Part shown: positions 31,393 to 38,804 of the stretch, one piece after another
Layout: each line of letters starts with the position of its first letter
Position numbering within the stretch: the first letter of the stretch is position 1
Source of the DNA: Citrobacter amalonaticus
GTDB lineage: Bacteria; Pseudomonadota; Gammaproteobacteria; Enterobacterales; Enterobacteriaceae
DNA: 64,000 bases
Assembly (NCBI GenBank): GCA_028994555.1
Contig: JARDVN010000001.1
Span: forward strand, 3,844,001 to 3,908,000
Direction: 5' to 3'
Program-made: the position numbers and the translations under genes
The notes under the pieces: model-generated
What the model was told of the DNA's origin: nothing
Database searches by the model: none
What the model saw: the letters and a program-made list of their open reading frames with translations, nothing else

Positions 31393-31407
31393 ATGTGTGG
31401 ACGATCT
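31393..31407 (+). pseudogene. yedK: Truncated start of yedK (SRAP/HMCES) at the prophage junction
   Basis: Downstream of yedF, an ATG preceded by GGAGG encodes MCGR, the invariant YedK N terminus with catalytic Cys2. After that the reading departs from YedK (expected MCGRFAQ, seen MCGRSTQKPAVKRV then stop). In E. coli yedK follows this interval. I infer that the prophage inserted within the first codons of yedK, so this is the left junction (attL). The core cannot be delimited without attR, which is outside the window. Confidence 0.65.
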
Positions 31408-31411
31408 ACAC

Positions 31412-31437
31412 AAAAACCCGCAGTTAAGCGGGTTTGA
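31412..31437 (-). terminator. Terminator at the prophage left end
   Basis: AAACCCGC/GCGGGTTT hairpin with T5 on the minus strand, 16 nt past the stop of the ORF6N gene. Confidence 0.75.
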
Positions 31438-31452
31438 GTTGTCGACACTACA

Positions 31453-32226
31453 TTAAAACAGCTTGCGAAGATCTACGTCATACACAGCAAGCCATGCCTC
31501 ACGCGGCCAGGACTTCACTGTTCCGTAGGTCTCGTCAGGAACATCCTTCGGTGACAATCCATTTGCAGCGCACCATTTCTTCATGGGCCAATGGCCTACA
31601 AGTTTTCCAGTAGCTCTGTGGACAGCCTTTATAGTGGCGTGCTTCCTGCTCTCACCAAGCTTTTCAGCTAATGCGTTAGCCTTGCGCTTTTCAGCGGAAG
31701 CGGTAGCCATTGCTGTAGCCTCTCTCTTTTCAGAGATCCAAAGCTTCTCTTTCACAGCCCGGTCACGCTGCTCGGTGATGATGCGGTTTTCCTTAACTTT
31801 TACCAGCAGGTCTTCAAGCGCAGCTTCATAAGTAAGCGGGATACCAACCACTGGAGTTGGTCGGAAATACGAGTCTTCCAGACGCTCGAAGAAAGACCAT
31901 GCTTCATCCGTGTCAACAATCTTAGACATACGTGCCGCGCCCTTCTCAGTCCAAAAAACAACGGAGCGGGCTTTGCTCGAAATTTGTGCGTGACTGTTAG
32001 TCACTCGCAAATCCTTCAACTCCTGGCCTTTAATGGTGAAGATGTGAATGCCTTCAATGAAGCGACTAGCGTTGCGTGACAGGTTTTTCCGAATGTTAGC
32101 CTCGTCAGAGCCATAACCTGCGGCCAGTGTTTCTGTTGTAACAACTCGCAGTCTCTTCCATTCAATCACCGGCAACGGTTGGGGATCGACATTTCGCTCT
32201 TGAACTGCTAAATTTAATGACGTCAT
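31453..32226 (-). CDS. ORF6N-domain phage protein, antirepressor-like
   Basis: A 257-residue protein. Residues about 20-110 match the ORF6N domain found in phage antirepressor and KilA-related proteins (PLPVIEWKRLRVVTTETLAAGYGSDEANIRKNLSRN, then FIEGIHIF). A charged alanine-rich coiled-coil stretch (about 140-210) and a distinct C-terminal domain with Trp-rich elements follow. The ATG at 32226 has AAGGA 8 nt upstream; the frame to 32298 lacks one. It is the gene nearest the attachment site. Function is not proven; DNA binding or antirepression is inferred from the domain. Confidence 0.7.
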   Translation of the reverse strand: MTSLNLAVQERNVDPQPLPVIEWKRLRVVTTETLAAGYGSDEANIRKNLSRNASRFIEGIHIFTIKGQELKDLRVTNSHAQISSKARSVVFWTEKGAARMSKIVDTDEAWSFFERLEDSYFRPTPVVGIPLTYEAALEDLLVKVKENRIITEQRDRAVKEKLWISEKREATAMATASAEKRKANALAEKLGESRKHATIKAVHRATGKLVGHWPMKKWCAANGLSPKDVPDETYGTVKSWPREAWLAVYDVDLRKLF

Positions 32227-32337
32227 TAGTTGGATCCTTCTGACAAGTTTCAATGGAAGCCGGTAGCTCGTAACTATCGGCTTTTCTATTTGCATCACTG
32301 CAAAATTCCTTTCCCGTATGAGAAAACGTTTTTCCAG

Positions 32338-33009
32338 TTACTGTCCCCCCCATGGTTGTTCCTTGATGTGATTAGTTTCCCGCTTGAGAATTTCGCGAGA
32401 TTTATTTATCCCACGACTGTAATTAGTGCCAATTGAGCAGAAGCGCGGAGACAAACGATGATCTGCGACTACCAGTAACGGATGTACTTCACGGCATGCC
32501 TCATACATCACTGCAGCAGAACGCCATAGATATGCCAGGGTGCATAATTCATCGTCGGTAAACTGCTTGGCGATCGGTGAGTGCTGAATTTCGCGGTCCA
32601 ATACATCAAGCACCCAACGGCGGAATTCTTTGGCCTTATTCGTGGTTGAAAACATCGCAATTAAGTGAGCGCCGCGAAGTGAGAAAACACGGACAGGGAT
32701 ATCGACCACGCCAGTCTTTCTAACGACACTCATTTTGAGGGTCGTTGACATATGTTCTGTAAATTCATCGTGATAACGACTGAATATTTGCGTAACTGCA
32801 TCTGACTTCTTGTAACCGAGAGCCGCTGCTAACTCAGATGAAGTGAGCCATGTTTCACCCGCATGTTTAACTGGGTGGAAAGATGTCTGCTGGAAAGTTA
32901 ACTCGTAATTCTGTACACTGTTCATGTCGATATTTCCTACGCGGTTATTTTCGATAGAGGCCCGGTTAGTGTTAGCGCACTTCTGGGCTTCGCTGTTTTT
33001 ACTGGACAT
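32338..33009 (-). CDS. Bro-N-domain antirepressor (Ant-like)
   Basis: A 223-residue phage protein. Residues about 36-130 resemble the BRO-N domain of phage antirepressors (VKHAGETWLTSSELAAALGYKKSDAVTQIFSRY, VRVFSLRGAHLIAMFSTTNKAKEFRRWVLDVLD). The C-terminal half is unlike known domains. Start at 33009 overlaps the upstream Arc-like gene, with GAGGGAAG about 7 nt before it; an alternative ATG at 32925 also has a Shine-Dalgarno. The position directly after an Arc-like gene is the P22 arc-ant arrangement, so the role is probably inactivation of the lytic repressor (inference). Confidence 0.72.
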   Translation of the reverse strand: MSSKNSEAQKCANTNRASIENNRVGNIDMNSVQNYELTFQQTSFHPVKHAGETWLTSSELAAALGYKKSDAVTQIFSRYHDEFTEHMSTTLKMSVVRKTGVVDIPVRVFSLRGAHLIAMFSTTNKAKEFRRWVLDVLDREIQHSPIAKQFTDDELCTLAYLWRSAAVMYEACREVHPLLVVADHRLSPRFCSIGTNYSRGINKSREILKRETNHIKEQPWGGQ

Positions 33010-33157
33010 GCATCTTCCCTCTGAACTTCAAAGCCCACACCAAAGCCTGCACCAAAGCTGCGTTCTCAGATAACCCTTCCTCTTCAGCAATACGCTTAAA
33101 TTCTTCCTTCAATTTCTGCGGGTAACGCAGGGTCGTTTTTGCTTCATTTTTTTCCAC
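32999..33157 (-). CDS. Arc-like ribbon-helix-helix repressor
   Basis: A 52-residue protein on a GTG start, with AAGGAG 6 nt upstream. Sequence reads VEKNEAKTTLRYPQKLK then EEFKRIAEEEGLSENAALV, fitting the ribbon-helix-helix fold: a beta-strand TLRYPQ, helix A, a turn and helix B. The stop overlaps the start of the Bro-N gene by 11 bp, so the two are co-translated. By analogy with P22 Arc it should repress its own operon, including the antirepressor, from the operators upstream. Below the size most ORF searches report. Confidence 0.7.
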   Translation of the reverse strand: MEKNEAKTTLRYPQKLKEEFKRIAEEEGLSENAALVQALVWALKFRGKMHVQ

Positions 33158-33174
33158 TTCTCACTCCTTTCTTT

Positions 33175-33238
33175 ATGATGGCATTATGCCTTGAAAGCAG
33201 AATGCCATCATTGAATATAAATAGCAATATGCCATCAT
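33175..33238. promoter_or_regulatory. Divergent operator region with three 10-bp repeats
   Basis: ATGATGGCAT at 33175-33184 and its exact complement ATGCCATCAT at 33202-33211 and 33229-33238, with GGCATTATGCC (33180-33190) a perfect palindrome around one base. The two inverted copies are 27 bp apart. The array lies between the divergent Arc-like and Mnt-like genes, the place where ribbon-helix-helix repressors bind. Sites are seen; binding is inferred. Confidence 0.7.
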
Positions 33239-33259
33239 CTCTTTTTTTGAGGTGATGTT

Positions 33260-33655
33260 ATGGCTGAAAAACAGGTTAAAGATTACGAAAAATTTGTTGT
33301 GCGCTTCCCTGATGGCATGCGCGATGTTGTGGCGGAAAGAGCCAAGCGTAATGGCAGGTCGATGAACTCAGAAATAATCGACATCATCTCCAATGCAGTA
33401 TCTCAGCCAGCATTAGCGCAGGAAGGAATTGAGTTTTTGCTTAGTCTGGTAGATCCTAACGAGGTTGAAAAGCTGTCAGCGAATGAAAGAAAGCGGGCCA
33501 AGAATCTTCTTGTAGATGCAGCGGCCATTATGGCGCAACGACTGGAATCAGAAAGCAAAGATTTGAGAGTGCTCTTGTACTTGGCTTCAAAAGATAGCCC
33601 TCTTAATGAGAACAAAAAAGCCCACCTGAGTGTGACGCAACTATTGAGATGTTAA
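33260..33655 (+). CDS. Mnt/Arc-family ribbon-helix-helix repressor
   Basis: A 131-residue protein. Residues about 8-50 form a ribbon-helix-helix (EKFVVRFPDGMRDVVAERA then KRNGRSMNSEIIDIISNA) containing the NGRSMNSE motif shared with P22 Mnt and Arc. The C-terminal 75 residues are helical and charged and may serve oligomerisation, as Mnt's C terminus does. GAGGTGATGTT precedes the ATG at 33260. It is divergent from the Arc-like/antirepressor genes across the 10-bp repeats, as mnt is from arc-ant in P22. Likely represses the antirepressor during lysogeny (inference). Confidence 0.75.
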   Translation: MAEKQVKDYEKFVVRFPDGMRDVVAERAKRNGRSMNSEIIDIISNAVSQPALAQEGIEFLLSLVDPNEVEKLSANERKRAKNLLVDAAAIMAQRLESESKDLRVLLYLASKDSPLNENKKAHLSVTQLLRC

Positions 33656-33658
33656 AGA

Positions 33659-33693
33659 GCACCTACTGGCGTGATTAAAACGCCTGCAGGTGC
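33659..33693 (+). terminator. Hairpin after the Mnt-like gene
   Basis: Nested inverted repeat GCACCT/AGGTGC with inner GGCGT/ACGCC around an A+T loop, 4 nt after the stop. No T-tract, so its function as a terminator is uncertain. Confidence 0.4.
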
Positions 33694-33806
33694 TGAAAGA
33701 TAGGGTTGATTATGCAGAAATTACCCCTCAGGTAATTTGAATAGATATGAACATCTGAGATAGCACAAAATGCAAATCCACCCGAGAGGGTCATCAAGGA
33801 GCAGGC

Positions 33807-33989
33807 ATGAACGAGTCAAAATCAATTTTCATCATCATGTGGGTAGTAACATTCTTCCCGTGCTACCGGATGGCAAGGAAAGCCGGGTTTGGTTGGCCAA
33901 TGGCGATCTTCCTTTCGATTCCTGTTATCCACTACATCACGCTTTACTTCTTCGCTTTCAAAAGGTGGCCCACCCTCCCTAATGCTTGA
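33807..33989 (+). CDS. Small two-helix membrane protein, unknown
   Basis: A 60-residue protein with AAGGAG 5 nt before the ATG. Two hydrophobic segments (about 7-20 IFIIMWVVTFFPCY and 33-52 AIFLSIPVIHYITLYFFAF) with a basic turn between. No family recognised. It lies between the regulatory genes and the SOS operon, in the plus orientation unlike the late genes, so it may be expressed in the lysogen. Superinfection exclusion is possible from position and topology only. Confidence 0.6.
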   Translation: MNESKSIFIIMWVVTFFPCYRMARKAGFGWPMAIFLSIPVIHYITLYFFAFKRWPTLPNA

Positions 33990-34019
33990 CACTGAGCCTA
34001 CCTGAGCGAGTTTTAAAAG

Positions 34020-34343
34020 TTAGATCACCGGGCATCTATCATCACCCAGCGCCCGGTTGATGAAGTACGTTACTCGACCAATCACTACCACCTCTTCCAG
34101 CGCGTTCCCTTCTATCGCCTCACCATCTTCAGATATCAGTGCCTTGCCAGCCAGTTTTACAAACTGCATTTCACCATCTGCAAGAACGGCGAGTGTATCT
34201 CCCTGTCGCGCATTCAGCGACACGTCGATAACCGCGTATCCCTCTGACGTTTCCATGATTCGACTATTCATTGATATCCCGCAAAACATATCGACTGTTA
34301 AGCGCCTTGAAAGATAATCAGCAGCCGGTGATGGAAATCCCAT
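34020..34343 (-). CDS. UmuD-like LexA/S24-fold protein, short form
   Basis: A 107-residue protein that starts MGFPSPAADYLSRRL, matching the UmuD segment just after its Cys-Gly self-cleavage site (CGFPSPAADY), but here an ATG replaces the upstream region. GISM aligns with UmuD GDSM (catalytic Ser) and ADGEMQFVKL with VDGEFTVKKL (catalytic Lys), with a shortened intervening loop. This resembles a UmuD'-like form made directly by translation. It starts right after the preceding gene and shares its LexA-box promoter. A role in SOS mutagenesis or in antirepression is possible; neither is shown. Confidence 0.65.
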   Translation of the reverse strand: MGFPSPAADYLSRRLTVDMFCGISMNSRIMETSEGYAVIDVSLNARQGDTLAVLADGEMQFVKLAGKALISEDGEAIEGNALEEVVVIGRVTYFINRALGDDRCPVI

Positions 34344-34344
34344 G

Positions 34345-34584
34345 TCATAGACCTCCGTTAGGGTTATAGAGCATGAACAAACGCTCCTCACCTTCAGTAG
34401 GCGAAATGTCCTTGAACGTGCTTATGCTGGCCTCTATCCAGGCATTTGCATCACGCAAAGAGAAATCCCAATTCACTTTCTTCAGTTCCCGCACAAAATC
34501 AACGGTTCGTAGTGTCCTGCGACCGCTTGGCTCAACAACTACAGCCGACCGGAATGCAGCCTCAATGTCATAACGTCTTGGCAT
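34345..34584 (-). CDS. Small SOS-operon protein, unknown family
   Basis: A 79-residue protein (start MPRRYDIEAAFRSAVVVEP, including WDFSLRDANAWIEASIS). No family is recognised with confidence. Its start is 15 bp downstream of a LexA box, and the UmuD-like gene begins 1 nt after its stop, so it is the first gene of an SOS-induced pair. The pairing suggests it partners the UmuD-like protein. Confidence 0.6.
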   Translation of the reverse strand: MPRRYDIEAAFRSAVVVEPSGRRTLRTVDFVRELKKVNWDFSLRDANAWIEASISTFKDISPTEGEERLFMLYNPNGGL

Positions 34585-34598
34585 ACGTACCTCACAAT

Positions 34599-34618
34599 TA
34601 CTGTTTATATATACAGTA
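34599..34618 (-). promoter_or_regulatory. LexA (SOS) box
   Basis: TACTGTTTATATATACAGTA: CTGT-N8-ACAG with the A+T-rich alternating centre and flanking TA, one base from the ideal 20-bp SOS box. It lies 15 bp before the start of the two-gene operon. Confidence 0.88.
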
Positions 34619-34707
34619 TATTTTATAACAAGTATCGATCAAGTAGTGTTTTGAATGGTTGAAACTGCTACTATTACAATTTACTTTTGTTTCATAAGAT
34701 TACGGAT

Positions 34708-36602
34708 ATGAATATAAGATATAGGGCTGACATAGACGGGCTAAGGGCTCTAGCTGTTCTGTTGGTTTTTGCTTATCATCTGAAATTTTCAGCACTGAGC
34801 GGAGGATTTGTTGGAGTAGATGTTTTTTTTTGTTATATCTGGGTTTCTCATAACTGGAATTGTGATAAGGTCGATTGACAGCGATTCATTTTCTTTTCTT
34901 GATTTTTTCAATAGAAGAATTAAGCGTATCGTACCTAACGTCTTTGTAGTAGCTACTTGCTCGCTAATTGCTGGATGGTTCGTTCTCTTACCGAATGATT
35001 ACTCATCACTTATACAGAGCTACTTCTATACATCTGTCTATGCAGCAAATTTCTATTTTCTTGATGCTACCGGCGCATACTTTGCTCATGCAACAGATGA
35101 AATGCCTCTTCTGCACATGTGGTCTTTAGCTGTTGAGGAGCAATTCTATTTTATTTGGCCAGTAATTCTCTTCATAACATTAAAATTTTATAAGGGAAAT
35201 AAACTAGGTATAATAACACTTTTACTTGCGGTGTTATCATTCGTATTTTCTGAAAGAATGGCTCATACCGATAGTGGATTTGCATACTACATGCTACACA
35301 CAAGATCTGGAGGATTAATTCTTGGAGCATCACTTGCTATACTGCAGCGTGACTATAAAGTGGTAAGGGAGTTTAATTCATGGTTTATGGTTTTAACAGG
35401 AACCATATTGATAATATGGACTTCTTTTTCTTTAACTCCAGACTCTATCTTTCCTGGAATAAACTCCGCCCTCCCATGTTTTGGCGCTTTCTTTGTCATT
35501 GCTGGCGGATCCGGCTTTAAGACAAATTTCGCATCAAAAATTTATAGTTTGAAGCCATTTGCATTGATTGGTTTAATCTCATTTTCTGTGTATTTGTGGC
35601 ATTGGCCTTTTATCGCGTTTTCCTCTTATCTTGGAATACTTGACTCACATTTAGTTAAGGTGTCTATATTTATATTAACCATTTCTCTATCCGTTCTGAG
35701 CCTAAAAATGATCGAAACTCCGATAAGAAAGTCATCGATTAAATTCTTTAGGTCCTTCACTACAATAAACCTATCATTTATTGTATTTTCTGCAATAGTT
35801 CTTACCATTTCATCACATACTAATGGAATGTCATTTAGGCTTAACAATGGAACGTTAAATGCAAAAAGTGTTGACGTTAGGTTCGCTGGACTTGATGAGG
35901 GTTGGTGTCATGTAAGCGCAGAAGGAGTTACAAAAATACCATTTAGCAAAAATATGGAGCATTGCCATATTGGCGACAAGAATGGAAAGAAGAAAGCAAT
36001 TTATATAGGTGATTCTAATGCAGGACATTTTGCTCCATTTGTAGATGAACTTGCAAGAAAAGCATCAGTTAAAGTAAGACAACTTAGCACTCAGGGTTGC
36101 TGGCCTACATTAAAACCAGAGGCTTGGGGTGAAAATCCTGACGTATGCCTCAAGTTCAGGCAAGAAATATTACGTTCCATACCTAATGATAAGTACGATT
36201 ATATAATCGTTGCTAACAATTGGGAAAGAGATAGTAGATTCACATCATATAAAACAGAAGACTACAATTCATTATTTGGATTTTATTCCAAGCACGCAAA
36301 AAAAGGTCATTGTATTGGCCCAGATGCCAGAGTTTAGAAGGAATCCTGCCGAGTGCTTCCGTCGTAAGCAATGCACGCCAAATGATGACTTCCAGTATCT
36401 TCCTGCAATGCATGATGCTAACTCTATCATTGGTGCAGCAGCGGGAAAATATAAGAATGTTGAGGTAATAGATGCATCATCTTACATGATTAGGAACGGA
36501 AAATATTCACCGTTTGCTATGGGATATCTCATGTACCATGACACTGGACATATTTCTATAAAAGGTATGAAGTGGATTGTACAGCAATATCAAAAAAGAT
36601 AA
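34708..36602 (+). CDS. O-antigen-type acyltransferase with SGNH domain (OafA-like; two frame breaks)
   Basis: Repaired, about 630 residues. The N-terminal about 370 residues are an acyltransferase-3 membrane domain with ten or so helices: family start [15 protein letters not shown], then [33 protein letters not shown], and [10 protein letters not shown]. The C-terminal about 220 residues are a SGNH hydrolase-like domain with GDSNAGH (Ser block) and DTGHIS (catalytic Asp-His). This AT3-SGNH layout is that of OafA-type O-acetylases of lipopolysaccharide. Frames break at T9 (34823-34831) and A7 (36298-36304); one base fewer at each restores DVFFVISGF and HAKKVIVLA. Strongly A+T-rich, opposite to the late genes, a typical lysogenic-conversion gene. 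Confidence 0.88.
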
Positions 36603-36626
36603 TAAAAATCCATTCAATTAATTTTT

Positions 36627-36646
36627 AAGGCCGCAAACGCGGCCTT
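36627..36646. terminator. Bidirectional terminator between acyltransferase and tail spike
   Basis: AAGGCCGC/GCGGCCTT hairpin with a 4-nt loop, symmetric A/T flanks, between two convergent stops. Confidence 0.85.
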
Positions 36647-36649
36647 AAT

Positions 36650-38747
36650 TTATATCTTATATTTCATTGTACCCATTATAGAAACTGTTGAATTACTTCG
36701 ATCCGCCCAGTTTAAAATAGTAGGCCCTAGGTTTGTAGTTCTTGTTACAGTTGCATTTGATCCTGTAATAACGCTTAGGCTAAGAATGCTTGCGCCTGTG
36801 TTAGAAAAGCCGTTTAGCTGATGTATCTCACCCCCCACCACTATAGCTACTAGCACCACCTAATGATACTGCTGGAATTGGCAATGAAATACCAATGTTT
36901 CCTGTAGTGTCTGAAACTGAAGTGCCTATAACCATGAAATTAACAAAACAATAACCATTGTCAATCGTGTACTTCCCTACACTTCCACTCCAAGTACCGG
37001 TATTGGATGTTACAGTTGGGACGTATGTTAATGTTTCTGTTGACCAACTCCATGGAGCTGAATTAAGTCCTATGCGTGTAGTTTTATCTGTTTGAGATGA
37101 GTTAAAAAGATGGTAATTACCAGATGTTGATGGAGCGTGAAATGTATTACCTTCTATAATCAAGCCTGGACAGTTACCACCAGAATAATATACATAATGA
37201 TTAGTATTTTCTGGTAGAACCCATGCACTTGATAATGTGTTGTTGGTAATAATCAAGTTAGATCCACTAGTGCTTTCAATAAAATTAGTTCTTATATTCT
37301 TTAAGGTGTTTCCTGATATTACACCAGAGAAAAGAGAGTTAGCACTTTTAATCAAATGGCTTATACAATCACTAGCATTAATTGGGTTAACAGTGTCGTC
37401 ATACGAACTATTGAAAGAGTTATCTGATATATTAAATATGTTAAGCGCCTTCACCTCAAAAGCACCACCTCTGAATGATAATAAAGAGTTATTGTTTGCA
37501 ACAATTAGTCGTCTAATAGTTGCATCAGCAGCATCAATCAGACGATCAACAACAGCAAAATCATTGTTTGCTATAATCACATCGTGAATGTAATCCTTCC
37601 ATACTGCTGTACCTGTTATTTTAATAACTCTTGAGGTCGAGTCAGAACGACCGCCTAGCCTAGTATAATGTCGCGCTCCTGTATATTGAGAGTTTGTAGC
37701 GCTTCCGTTTGTCCAGACAATATCTGGATCAGCAACAATATGAAGCTCGTTAGTCACACCAGCAAAGATACAGTTTTGGGTAACAACCCCTCTACCATGT
37801 GCCTCTATTGCATCTACAAACATAGAAAATCTACAGTTTAAAAATGATACATCTAGATCAGCAGCAAGCCACCCTAACTTTCCGAAATAACATGTTTGGC
37901 TGTAATTTGCTGGAATACTGAAATCTGAATCAGTCAGGCTTCCATAAAATGATATATCACGAAATCTCACGTATTCAATTTCACAGTTAAATAAAGGGTT
38001 TATATTTGTGTTAGGTGATCTTATATGAGTTGCCATAATCCCATCACCAATGAACTCAACTCCAAATGATAATGTACTTGGAATTATGAGGTCGCTTACA
38101 TTATAAACTCCTGCAGGTAAATATATTTTGCGAATTCCTCCGTTTCGCGATGTATCACCAAGATCATTAATCGCAGCCTGAAAAGCAACAGTATCATCGT
38201 CTCCAGTCTGTGTTGTCGTATTCCAGTTTCCCTTTGCACCATAGTCCTTTACATTGATGAAATCAGCATTGAAATCATGCTGAGTTCTTGCAATGGTATT
38301 TGGCTTTGGTTGTTTAACTGAAACCAGTGAATCACCGTTACCATCATTACTACTGGAAAGACTTGATCTGAGTGAGGCATCTCCGACGCCTATCCAAGCT
38401 CCAATACCAACTCCACCAGTTGTTTCTGGGGTTGAGTTCTCAGGAACATTTTTGGGGAATGCTCCATCCCAACGATAATATTCACCAGTAGCCTCAAGAC
38501 GTAGAACATGATTAGGAAGCGTCAGTGTATTACCATCCTCAAAACTGTCGATTGTGATGTAGCCGAAATGTGAGATCGCTTGCCTTGCCAGCCAGTTAAT
38601 CCCTTCAATAGTGTAATGCTCATTACCAAAGCGATCTATGTAAGTGTTAACCAGTGAAGTAACAAACTCATCAATCTTCCCGGCGTTAAACTTCAGATCG
38701 CGTGGGGATTCACTCGGCACTGGCAAATTTGTAGGTTGGGTAGCCAT
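36650..38747 (-). CDS. Phage tail spike, beta-helix type (one frame break)
   Basis: Repaired, 698 residues. The N-terminal about 140 residues look like a particle-binding region (MATQPTNLPVPSESPRDLKFNAGKIDEF). From about 170 a pectate-lyase-like right-handed beta-helix begins (NVKDYGAKGNWNTTTQTGDDDTVAFQAAINDL, the usual entry motif of spikes and depolymerases), ending in a trimerisation-type beta-rich tail. The frame breaks at a C6 run (36831-36836); five joins SSYSGGG to EIHQLNGF. The late genes upstream build the tail to which it attaches. It probably binds or cleaves host surface polysaccharide, the same target the adjacent acyltransferase would modify. Confidence 0.85.
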
Positions 38748-38804
38748 ATTTTTTCCATAAAAAAACCCGACGCAGTGGCCGGGCTGTGGTTATTGGGATT
38801 GGTT

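Noticed and set aside
31153..31437. 94-residue ORF upstream of the prophage
   Set aside because: It crosses a REP element and only its last codons coincide with the yedK start; no family match.
34823..36304. Phase variation of the acyltransferase by its T9 and A7 runs
   Set aside because: The same kind of +1 event occurs in housekeeping genes in this record, so error is more likely; flagged for checking.
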